Part shown: positions 57,208 through 64,000 of the stretch, piece by piece
Numbering within the stretch: the stretch's first letter is position 1
Layout of the letters: every line of letters begins with the position of its first letter
Source: Thermus brockianus
Lineage (GTDB): Bacteria; Deinococcota; Deinococci; Deinococcales; Thermaceae
Length of the DNA stretch: 64,000 nucleotides
Direction: 5' to 3'
Assembly (NCBI RefSeq): GCF_021462505.1
Contig: NZ_JAKEDV010000009.1
Coordinates: 33,940-97,939 of the forward strand
Position numbers and translations under genes: made by a program
Notes under the pieces: model-generated
The model's input: only the letters and a program-made list of their open reading frames with translations
Database searches by the model: none
Told to the model about the DNA's origin: nothing

Positions 57208-60200
57208 CTACGCTTCCCCAAGGTCCCATACCTCTTCCACCCGCAAAGCCCCTCCTTCCAGAACCCCCCGCACCAGCAAAACCCGGGCGTCCCGCAGGGT
57301 GGGGTAGCGCCTCGCCCACACCTCCGGGGGGATGACCGCCTGGAGGCGGTGGGGGCCGTCCTCGAGGACGTAAAAGGCGTGGCCTTGGGCGGTGGGGGGC
57401 TTCTGCTTGGCCACCACGAGCCCGGCGGTGAGGGCGGGCCCGGGGCGGAGGAGGGGGATGGGGGTGGCCCCGAGCTCCTCCAGCCTCCCCCGGAGGAGGT
57501 CCATGGGGTGGAGGGGGAGCTCGGAAAACCCCTTGGCCTCGAGGTCCAGGGCAAGCCGCTCCCCGGCCCCTAGGGAGGGGAGGGGCGGGGGCGTTATCCC
57601 TTCCCCCAGAAGGGGGCCTTGGCGGGGAAGGCCCGCGCGGAAGAGGGCTTCCCGCCGTTCGTGGAGGCCGTCAAAGGCCCCCGCCCGGGCCAGGGAGAGG
57701 AGGATGTCCTGGGGGAGGTCCAGGCGGGCGCGGAACTCCTCTAAGGAGCGGAAGGGGCCCCGAAGCCTCTCCCGCAGGATGGCCCGGGCCACCTCCGGCG
57801 AAACCCCTTTGGCGGCGGTGAGGGGTGGGCGGAGGGCCTTCACCCCCCCTTGGACCTCCACCCGGTAGTGGAGGCCCGAGCGGTTGACGCAGAGGGGCAG
57901 AAGGGGCACCCCCAGCCGCCTCGCCTCCTGGCGCAGGGTGGCGAGGGGCCACATGCCGGGAGCCTCGGAGAGGAGGCCCGCCAGGAACTCCGCCGGGTAG
58001 TGGGCCTTGAGCCATAGCGTGGCGTAGGCGTGGCGGGCGAAGGCCAGGGCGTGGCTCTCCGTGAACCCGTACCCCCGGAAGCCCTCCACCATGCGCCATA
58101 GCCCCTCCGCCTCCTCCCCCGCAAGGCCCAAGGTGGCCGCTAGGCCCCGCAAGAACCGCTCCCGCAAGGGGCGGAGGTCCTCCTCGTCCCGGGCCTTGGC
58201 CACCGCCTTGCGGAAGGCCTCCGCCTCCGGCCAGTCCATCCCCGCCCCGTGGTGGAGGAGGCGGAGGAGTTGCTCTTGGAAGAGGAGGACCCCGTGGGTC
58301 TTCCCCAGGATGGGCTCCAGGGCGGGGGGCAGGGGGGGCTTCGCCGCCTGGCCCAGGCGCCGGGCCAGGTAGGGGCGCACCGTCCCCGACTGGATGGGCC
58401 CCGGGCGGACCAAGGCGATCTGGTGGGCCAGGTCCTCCAGGCTCCTCGGGCGGAGCTTCCGGCTCATGGCGGTCTGGGCAGGGCTTTCCAACTGGAAGAC
58501 CCCCAGGGTTTCCCCCCGCCAGAGGGGGCGGTACACCCCTTCCTCCTGGGGAAGGCGCTCCAGGTCCAGCCAGACCCCCTCCAGGCGGAAGACCTCCTCC
58601 CGGGCCCGCTCCAGGGCCGAGAGGGTGCGCAGGCCCAGGAGGTCCAGCTTCACCAGGCCTAGGGCCTCGAGGTCGTCCTTGTCCAGGGTGAGGAGCCGGA
58701 TCCCCCCTGCGCTCCGCACCACGGGGGCGTAGCGGGTGAGGGGACCGGGGGCCACCACCACCCCGCCCACGTGGGGGGTGAGGTGGCGCACCTGCCCCTT
58801 CTCCATGCGGGCGAGGAGGGAAAGGAGGAGGTCCTTCACGGGGGCCTCCCCCAGCACCTCCCGAAAGAGGGGCTCCGCCTCCCCCGCCCGGTGGGGGGGA
58901 AGGTGGCGGAAGTCCCGGCCCAGGGCCCGGGTGAGGCGGTTCCGCAAGGGGGCGGGCAGGCCCAGGGCCCGCCCCAGGTCCTGCACCGCCAAGGGCAGGC
59001 GGTAGGTGACGTAGGCGACGGCCATGGCCTCCTGGGCCCCGTAGGCCTCCTCCAGGTGGCGGATCACCTCCTCCCGGCGGCGGCTCGCCAGGTCCAGGTC
59101 TATGTCCGGCAGGGCCTTCATCCCCCCGTGGAGGAAGCGCTCAAAGAGGAGGCCCTCCGCCACCGGGTCCACAGGGGTGAGGTCCAGGAGGTGGGCGAGG
59201 AGGCTCCCCACGGCGCTCCCCCGGGCGGAGGCCAGGATGCCCCGGGCCCGGGCCCAGGCCGCCACTCCGTGGGCCAGGAGGAAGAAGCCGGCGAGGCCCA
59301 AGGCCTCCACGGTGGCGAGCTCCTCCCTGAGGCGCTCCCGGTAGGCGGGCCTGTGGGGGTAGCGGCGCTCCAAGGCCTCCCAGGCCAGGCGGGCGAGCTC
59401 CCCCATGGGGGTGCGCCCCGGGGGGAGGGGGACGGGAGGGTCCAGGCTCCTTTCGGGCAGGAGGGGGAAGGCCAGGGCCTCCCCCAGGGCCCGGGCGTTG
59501 GCCCAGGCTTCGGGGAAGGGGAGGCGGTCCAGGGCCTCCTCCCGGCTGGGCAGAGCCAGGGCCTCGTTCCGGGGCCTTTCCGGATGGGGCTCTTCCACGC
59601 TCACCCCCAGCCGGGCGCAGGTGAGGGCGTCCAGGAGGGGGTAGAGGTCCGGCGTGGCCTGGCGCACCTCGAGGGCCGCCACGTAGGGCAGGCCCCGGTC
59701 CTGGGCCAGGGCCCGGAGCACCCGGGCCCGGCGGTCGTCCCCCGGGAGGCGGGCGTGGTAGAGGGAGAGGAAAAGCCGCTCCCCGAAGGCCGCCCGCAGG
59801 GCCTTTAGGAGGCGATCCAAGGCCTCCAGGCGCCTTTGCGCCAGGAGGCGGCTTGGGAAGCCCTCCCTTCCCCCCGTGAGGAGGACGAGGTCCTCGTTGG
59901 CCTCGAGGAGGGCTTCCAGGGGCAGGCTCCCTTCCGCCAGGGCCTGGGTCAGGTGGGCGGAAAGCCGGGCGTACCCCTCCCGGCTCCCCGCCAGGAGGAG
60001 GACGGGGAAGGTGCCCTCCGGGGTCTTGAGGGGAAGCCCCGCCCCCAGGAGGGGCACCACCCCCAGGGCCTTCGCCCGCTGGTATAGGCGCACGCCCCCG
60101 GTGAGGGAGCGCCAGTCCGTGAGGGCCAGGTGGGTGTGGCCCAGGGCCGAGGCCACCTCCAAAAGCCTCTCCGGGGAGGAAACCCCTCGGCCGAAGTAGG

Positions 60201-60246
60201 ACTCCGTCCAGAGCAGGGCTAGTCCAGGACCCGGCTCAGCACCCAT
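57208..60246 (-). CDS. dnaE2: Error-prone DNA polymerase III alpha, DnaE2/ImuC
   Basis: 1012 residues, the DnaE2 length. N-terminal PHP domain (FGRGVSSPERLLEVASALGH, LALTDWRSLTGGVRLYQRAK), palm with catalytic Asp residues in ALPDIDLDLASRRREEV and LVKLDLLGLRTLSAL, helix-hairpin-helix and OB domains at the C-terminus. It replicates past lesions together with ImuB after DNA damage. The start overlaps the DUF6504 gene by 28 bp, so it is the last gene of the lexA operon. Confidence 0.9.
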   Translation of the reverse strand: MGAEPGPGLALLWTESYFGRGVSSPERLLEVASALGHTHLALTDWRSLTGGVRLYQRAKALGVVPLLGAGLPLKTPEGTFPVLLLAGSREGYARLSAHLTQALAEGSLPLEALLEANEDLVLLTGGREGFPSRLLAQRRLEALDRLLKALRAAFGERLFLSLYHARLPGDDRRARVLRALAQDRGLPYVAALEVRQATPDLYPLLDALTCARLGVSVEEPHPERPRNEALALPSREEALDRLPFPEAWANARALGEALAFPLLPERSLDPPVPLPPGRTPMGELARLAWEALERRYPHRPAYRERLREELATVEALGLAGFFLLAHGVAAWARARGILASARGSAVGSLLAHLLDLTPVDPVAEGLLFERFLHGGMKALPDIDLDLASRRREEVIRHLEEAYGAQEAMAVAYVTYRLPLAVQDLGRALGLPAPLRNRLTRALGRDFRHLPPHRAGEAEPLFREVLGEAPVKDLLLSLLARMEKGQVRHLTPHVGGVVVAPGPLTRYAPVVRSAGGIRLLTLDKDDLEALGLVKLDLLGLRTLSALERAREEVFRLEGVWLDLERLPQEEGVYRPLWRGETLGVFQLESPAQTAMSRKLRPRSLEDLAHQIALVRPGPIQSGTVRPYLARRLGQAAKPPLPPALEPILGKTHGVLLFQEQLLRLLHHGAGMDWPEAEAFRKAVAKARDEEDLRPLRERFLRGLAATLGLAGEEAEGLWRMVEGFRGYGFTESHALAFARHAYATLWLKAHYPAEFLAGLLSEAPGMWPLATLRQEARRLGVPLLPLCVNRSGLHYRVEVQGGVKALRPPLTAAKGVSPEVARAILRERLRGPFRSLEEFRARLDLPQDILLSLARAGAFDGLHERREALFRAGLPRQGPLLGEGITPPPLPSLGAGERLALDLEAKGFSELPLHPMDLLRGRLEELGATPIPLLRPGPALTAGLVVAKQKPPTAQGHAFYVLEDGPHRLQAVIPPEVWARRYPTLRDARVLLVRGVLEGGALRVEEVWDLGEA

Positions 60247-60452
60247 CCTTCCCCCTCCCGGTAGACCTCCAGGAGGAGGCCTCCCTCCACCTCCAGGAGG
60301 AAGTAGTCCCGCCCGGGCTCAAGGCGCCACCAGCGCCCGCCGGCCCGCCAGCGGTCCAGGAGGCGCACCACCCGCCGCTTCCTGCCCCAGACCACCCACC
60401 GGGGTTTCCCCTCCTGAACGAGGACCGTGAGGGGCACCAGGTAAAGCCGCAT
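60219..60452 (-). CDS. DUF6504 protein or ImuB C-terminal part
   Basis: 77 residues: MRLYLVPLTVLVQEGKPRWV, RRVVRLLDRWRAGGRWWRLE, RDYFLLEVEGGLLLEVYREG. This is the DUF6504 pattern found next to, or at the end of, imuB in mutasome operons. It lies in a different frame from the long imuB frame but overlaps it. Either it is a separate small gene with GGAGGTGGAGG before the ATG, or a one-base shift near 60450 has detached the ImuB tail. Confidence 0.7.
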   Translation of the reverse strand: MRLYLVPLTVLVQEGKPRWVVWGRKRRVVRLLDRWRAGGRWWRLEPGRDYFLLEVEGGLLLEVYREGEGWVLSRVLD

Positions 60453-61551
60453 CCTCCACCTCCAGGCTCCGGTAGCGGAAGCCCCATTCCGGGGCCAGGG
60501 CCTCCGGGTCCAGGACCTCCACCCGCAAAAGCGCCCCCGGGTAGCGGGCCAAGAGGGGGCCGAGCCCGGCCCCCGGCCGGCGGAAAAGCCCCTCCTGGTG
60601 GGCGGGGCGGTGGAGGCCCGAGGCCGCCGCCCGCACCTCCTCCAGGGGCATCCCCCAGGCCCCGCTCCGCCGGAAGGCCAGCTCCAGGGCGAGCCGCACC
60701 TCCTTCTCCTCCCGCAAGGGGGCTTTGGCCAGGTGCTCCCCCCGGAAGCGAAGCCCCGCCCCCACCGCCTCCACCGCCACCCAAAGGGCGGCCCGGCCGG
60801 CGAGCCTTTGGTGGAGCCTCCGGGCCAGGTGCTCCAGGAGGTCCACCCCCACCTCCCCCTGGGGGTCCAAGGGGGCCCTGGCCTCCACCTGGGGCGCCTC
60901 GGGGAAGCGGGCCACCCCCCGGTGCCAGGGGCCGTGGAGGTAGGGGAGAAGCCTTTCCCCTTCCGGGAGGTAGGCGCGAAGCTGGGCGGGGCTCCAGGCG
61001 AGGAGCTCGCCCACCCGCTTGAGCCCCAGAAGCCTGAGCTTCCCGAGCCCCTCGAGGCCAAGCCCCACCCCCCTCAGGAAGTGGAGGGGAAGCCGGGCCA
61101 GGAAGGCCCGCTCCGCCCCTTCCGCCACCACCCGGGCCTCCCCCTCCCGGGCGGCCCAGGCGGCCAGGAGGGCCACCTCCCGCCAGGCGGCCACCCCCAC
61201 CCGCACCCCGTACCCCTCCGCCAGGAGCCGGGCCTCGGCGGGGGCGAGCCCGAGGAGGACCGTCCCCTCCTCCAGGGGCTCCACCCAGGGGGTGAGGCGG
61301 TAAAGCTCCTGGAGGAGGGCCCGCCAGGCGGGGGCGGCGTGGGCGGGGTAGGGGAGGAGGGCGAGGCCCGCCGCCCGCATCCGGGCCACCTCCACCCCCA
61401 TCCCCTCCCGCACCCCGAGGCGGCGGGCCTTGGGGGAGAGGGCCACCACCCGCCCGCCCCGGTGCAGGGCCAGGGGGAGGTCTTGGAGCTCGGGCCGTTC
61501 CCGCCCGAGGAGCCAAACGGGCCAGGGGCGGAAGAGGGCGGCGGCCACCAT
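60319..61551 (-). CDS. imuB: ImuB, Y-family polymerase-like mutasome protein
   Basis: 410 residues as read. Y-family-like fingers and palm remnants (RPELQDLPLALHRGGRVVAL, PKARRLGVREGMGVEVARM, LLGLAPAEARLLAEGYGVRV) lack the catalytic Asp/Glu residues, the ImuB hallmark. The HhH region LPLHFLRGVGLGLEGLGKLR and little-finger part follow. ImuB bridges DnaE2 and the sliding clamp. From about residue 365 (after RYRSLEVEDA) the frame reads low-complexity codons while the expected continuation is in the DUF6504 frame. ATG follows the lexA stop directly. Confidence 0.8.
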   Translation of the reverse strand: MVAAALFRPWPVWLLGRERPELQDLPLALHRGGRVVALSPKARRLGVREGMGVEVARMRAAGLALLPYPAHAAPAWRALLQELYRLTPWVEPLEEGTVLLGLAPAEARLLAEGYGVRVGVAAWREVALLAAWAAREGEARVVAEGAERAFLARLPLHFLRGVGLGLEGLGKLRLLGLKRVGELLAWSPAQLRAYLPEGERLLPYLHGPWHRGVARFPEAPQVEARAPLDPQGEVGVDLLEHLARRLHQRLAGRAALWVAVEAVGAGLRFRGEHLAKAPLREEKEVRLALELAFRRSGAWGMPLEEVRAAASGLHRPAHQEGLFRRPGAGLGPLLARYPGALLRVEVLDPEALAPEWGFRYRSLEVEDAALPGAPHGPRSGGETPVGGLGQEAAGGAPPGPLAGRRALVAP

Positions 61552-62178
61552 CTAGAGCCTCCGCAGGATCCTTAGGGCCTCCAAGGCCTCCCGTCCCCGC
61601 AGGAGGAAGCGGAAGACCCCTTGCACCTCCACCTCCCCTGCGGGGAGGCGCAGGGTGGGGTAGGCGGGGTTGTGGGGCCTGAGGACCACCTCGTCCCCCT
61701 CGAGGTAGACGTACTTCAAGGTGGTCCGCCCCTGGTGGAGGACCGCCGCCACCTCTCCCCGCCTGGGCTTGGGCCCCCGCTCCACCACCACCACGTCCCC
61801 CTCCAGGAGGTACTCCGCCATGCTGTCCCCCTCCACCACCAGGGCGAAGAGGCCCGGCCTTCCCGGAAGGGCCAGGAGGCCCTCCGCCTCCTCCATGGCC
61901 TCCTCCAAGGGGCCTGCGGGGATGCGGCCCACCAAGGGGATGGCCGCCCCCGCCACCAGGAGGCCCTCGGGGGTGAGCTCCAGGTGGGTGGGGCGGCCGT
62001 GGCCGGCGGGGTGGAGGCGGAGGAGGCCCTTTTTCTCCAGGGCCTCGAGGTGTTGCCGCAGGGTTTGGGGCCGCAGGCCGAGGAGGCGCGTGAGGTCGTG
62101 GGCCGTGGGGGAGAAGCCCTCCTGGACCATCTCCGCCGCGGCCTTGAGCACCCGCTGTTGCCCGGGAGGCAGTTTCAT
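61552..62178 (-). CDS. lexA: LexA SOS repressor
   Basis: 208 residues. N-terminal winged helix (LKAAAEMVQEGFSPTAHDLT, RLLGLRPQTLRQHLEALEKK), then the S24 self-cleaving domain: IPLVGRIPAGPLEEA (Ala-Gly cleavage site), VVEGDSMAEYLLEGDVV (Ser nucleophile), GRTTLKYVYLEGDEVVL (Lys). RecA filament triggers self-cleavage and relieves repression. It autoregulates through the palindrome overlapping its promoter and controls imuB and dnaE2 downstream. Confidence 0.92.
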   Translation of the reverse strand: MKLPPGQQRVLKAAAEMVQEGFSPTAHDLTRLLGLRPQTLRQHLEALEKKGLLRLHPAGHGRPTHLELTPEGLLVAGAAIPLVGRIPAGPLEEAMEEAEGLLALPGRPGLFALVVEGDSMAEYLLEGDVVVVERGPKPRRGEVAAVLHQGRTTLKYVYLEGDEVVLRPHNPAYPTLRLPAGEVEVQGVFRFLLRGREALEALRILRRL

Positions 62179-62191
62179 AGGATCCCCCTAC

Positions 62192-62224
62192 ACCTGTTAT
62201 ATAACAGGTACTAGGGGGCGTCAA
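62192..62224 (-). promoter_or_regulatory. lexA operon promoter with LexA operator
   Basis: Minus strand: TTGACG (62224-62219), 17-bp spacer, TATAAC (62201-62196). The -10 box is the centre of a perfect 18-bp palindrome ACCTGTTATATAACAGGT (62192-62209), further bracketed by CCCCCTA/TAGGGGG. LexA bound here would block polymerase. The 62225-62428 stretch upstream holds no gene. Confidence 0.85.
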
Positions 62225-62428
62225 GGCCTACGGAGCTTGCCTTGCAAACTCCCTTGAGGTGTCGAATTGACATGGGCAAGCGCGGCTTCCCTCGCCGAGA
62301 ACCGACCTCCAAGGAGGCCCCCAGCCCCTCTCCGCCTGGCCCAAGACGTAGCCCTTCCAACAACAACCATTTAGCCTCTCGATGCTTCGGGAGGGATTGG
62401 AGAGCCGCGGCTTGCGGTACAACGGTGA

Positions 62429-63518
62429 TAGGACTTACGCAGTTGGGATGAGTTCATAGGAGGGGTGTGCCAGATAGGCTCGGATGGCGTCCCGAAGAAT
62501 GGCTGCCTTCGCCTCATACCAGCTTATCCCCGTCCGCAAACGATAAACCTCCAACCTCAAGAAAGCCCGCAAGGAGAGCAAAAGGTGCTTGAGATAAGCC
62601 ACCGCTTTCCGAACCTGTGCTCTTTCCGCACCGCAGCACTGCTTCAGCGCACGATGATATACCTCTATCCCCCATCCCCGCTTCTCCAGCGTGGCTCTCT
62701 TTTCCTCCGTCATCCCCAGGTCATTTGTCGCCCAGTATTCCGCGTCTCTGTCTCTGGAGACCGTCCGGAATACTTTCACAAACCCAAAACCCCGAAGATG
62801 CACAACCCTCCCTTCCTTTGAGATGTCCACACTGCCTATGGGCACATTCCCCTTGCCATCGGGGGTCACCATCCGATTGCTCTTTAGCCTTGTCAGGAAA
62901 AACCAGCCAAAGGAAGCGATGAGCTTGAGGTTCTCCAAACCCGAATACCAGCTGTCCATCAGCACATACTCAGGCTGAAAGCCTCGCTCCTTGGCGGACA
63001 AAAGCATCTCCTGAAAGTGCTCGTTCTTGGTCTTTGCGGAGATGGGCTTGTCATAAACCCGAAAGTCGCAGGGGATGAGGGCTTTCCCATCCGTCCAAAG
63101 CAAAGTCAAAAGAGCAATGCCCTTCACCACCCTCTGGTGCTTGCCACTCCAATGATAGGTGACAAGTTCCATCTTTTGAGCGTAGGGCTTATCTAAAGTG
63201 GTGTCATCCAAAACCAAAAGCCCCTCCTCTTTTTTACGAACGCCTTTGCCTCCTGCCACAACGCCTCTGTGTCTAAAGGCTGTCTTTGCAGCAGGCGGGT
63301 GAAGGCATCGTGGGCTGGGCTATTGGGGCTTTCTGGTTGACATCTTTCTGCCTCGGTGCAGGTAAAGTTCTTCTGAGAGGCGATGAGGAAGTGAATGTAG
63401 ACAAGGTCATCGCACTTGGGTGGGCTCACAGGTATCACCTCCTCTTGCCAAGCCCGTTTTTCTGTGTGTGATATCATCATAGTAACCAAGGGGTTGGCAG
63501 TCAACTGCGTAACTCCTA
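62429..63518 (-). mobile_element. IS4-superfamily (IS701-like) insertion sequence, 1.09 kb
   Basis: Terminal inverted repeats TAGGACTTACGCAGTTG (62429-62445) and, on the other strand, TAGGAGTTACGCAGTTG (63518-63502), 16 of 17 matching. One DDE transposase fills the element. Its base composition is clearly lower in GC than the surroundings, indicating recent arrival. No target duplication could be identified by eye. Confidence 0.85.
62435..63429 (-). CDS. DDE transposase made by probable -1 frameshift
   Basis: GTG start at 63429 after GGAGGTGATACCT; the first frame reads VSPPKCDDLVYIHFLIASQK ... AFVKKRRG and stops at 63193. The second frame takes over at A-AAA-AAG (about 63235-63229) to read KKEEGLLVLDDTTLDKPYAQ, YVLMDSWYSGLENLKLI and YHRALKQCCGAERAQVRKAV, giving the D, D and E catalytic residues. 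The heptamer is a classic slippery site, also prone to transcriptional slippage in Thermus. So the frame change is probably programmed, and the IS may be active. Confidence 0.75.
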
Positions 63519-63573
63519 AATCCCTTTACTGGTGTGTACAAACTCGGGCCCAAGGAATGAAGGATGGGGGAAA

Positions 63574-63945
63574 ATGCTTGAGGATAGGAGTCTACCGAGT
63601 ACCCTAGGCGACTGCGTGATTCTGGACCTCGAGGCCACCTCCCCAGACCCAAACGAGGCCGAGATTCTGGAAATCGCTGCCCAGGACGCGAAGGGTAGAT
63701 CCTTTCACCGCTTTGTATCCACCGAAGAGCCCCTTGACGCCAACCACGAGGCTTTCCGGTTTACTGGCATCGTCTTTGACGAGTACGAGCGGGAGAAAGT
63801 GCCGCTGGAGAGGGCCCTCAAGGAATTGCAGAACTTCGTTGGGGGTCGTTGGCTCATCGGACACAATCTGCTGCGCTACGACCTGCCCCTTTTGAACCGG
63901 AGCCTGGAAAAATACAGCCTTCCTACCTATAAGAGGCTGTCGTAA
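63574..63945 (+). pseudogene. DEDDh 3'-5' exonuclease, truncated 3' end
   Basis: 123 residues: MLEDRSLPSTLGDCVILDLE (ExoI Asp-x-Glu), HEAFRFTGIVFDEYEREKV, and LIGHNLLRYDLPLLNRSLEK (ExoII). The third motif (HxAxxD) is missing: the frame ends at 63945 in GGCTGTCGTAAAAGTCC, which looks like the end of another inserted element reaching the window edge. Related to DnaQ/RNase T exonuclease domains, often the N-terminal part of larger nuclease-helicases. Confidence 0.65.
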
Positions 63946-64000
63946 AAGTCCTCCACGGCCAGCTACGCGGCCCTAGCCAGCCGCTTCACCAACAAGCGTA
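63935..64000. mobile_element. Possible end of a further insertion element
   Basis: The exonuclease reading breaks at GGCTGTCGTAAAAGTCC, and the following 50 bp no longer fit that protein. Only the first bases are in the window, so identity is a guess. Confidence 0.3.

Noticed and set aside
60236..62224. 662-codon minus-strand open frame across imuB and lexA
   Set aside because: Gly/Pro/Arg-rich shadow reading of GC-rich DNA in another frame; the lexA and imuB frames have clear domains and motifs.
1..64000. tRNA, rRNA, canonical parS (TGTTTCACGTGAAACA) and confident DnaA boxes
   Set aside because: Read for by eye on both strands; none convincing. A covariance-model and motif search would be needed to exclude weak matches.

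Overview
The window is very GC-rich (strong G/C bias at third codon positions, short gaps, many ATGA/GTGA stop-start overlaps, near-leaderless promoters). Its proteins are most like Thermus: a UVDE endonuclease, a Can1-type CRISPR ancillary nuclease, an iteron-type RepA and ParAB. I read it as part of a Thermus megaplasmid of the pTT27 type. No rRNA, tRNA or CRISPR array was seen.

Layout. 1-2.3 kb: end of a plus-strand operon (SDR, flavin reductase, YceI, UV-damage endonuclease). 2.2-5.4 kb: parAB, a truncated second parB copy, and a vapBC pair whose toxin has an amber stop. 5.5-7.2 kb: cas6, an unknown anchored protein and half of a CARF gene. 7.2-9.2 kb: the replicon (AT-rich segment, nine or ten iterons, repA). 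9.4-13.2 kb: a frameshifted TnpB element, the HEPN half of a CARF-HEPN gene and intact can1. 13.2-16.1 kb: an uncharacterised five-gene membrane/secreted operon. 16.2-17.3 kb: an intact vapBC and a transposase scrap. 17.5-31.7 kb: a long minus-strand run of transport and metabolic genes (decayed TRAP transporter, NMT1/SsuA-like ABC transporter, cyclase, peptide ABC transporter, DUF3137/LemA, M20 peptidase, methylmalonate-semialdehyde dehydrogenase). 31.7-35.1 kb: SDR, a TauE fragment, nagA and a deleted PLP decarboxylase.

35.2-42.2 kb is the most unusual part. An ArsR-like repressor with a clear promoter and palindromic operator leads a six-gene Hyf/Ehr-like membrane complex. The ion-channel subunits keep their family residues, but the hydrogenase-like large subunit lacks the NiFe cysteines and the NuoB-like subunit lacks all its proximal-cluster cysteines; one ferredoxin-type cluster remains.

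42.2-48.7 kb: a periplasmic redox operon (frameshifted YceI, pentaheme cytochrome c, membrane protein, OmpR-type regulator, histidine kinase, secreted protein) and a DUF5666 lipoprotein gene. Both promoters carry the same direct-repeat box at identical spacing. 49-55.4 kb: a C26 hydrolase, then a secretome cluster (two lipoproteins, a subtilase, a BTAD/SARP-like regulator). Two of its promoters carry GTTMAG heptad-like repeats at 11-bp spacing. 55.4-57.2 kb: a ruined IS630-like transposase and a DUF2384/RES toxin-antitoxin pair. 57.2-62.2 kb: a LexA-ImuB-DUF6504-DnaE2 mutagenesis cassette whose promoter -10 box lies inside a perfect LexA palindrome. 62.4-64 kb: a 1.09-kb IS with a frameshifting transposase and a truncated exonuclease gene.

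Several genes are broken by amber codons, frameshifts or deletions (vapC, tnpB, dctP, dctM, yceI, the PLP decarboxylase). This suggests ongoing decay of accessory functions; some single-base events could be sequence errors.
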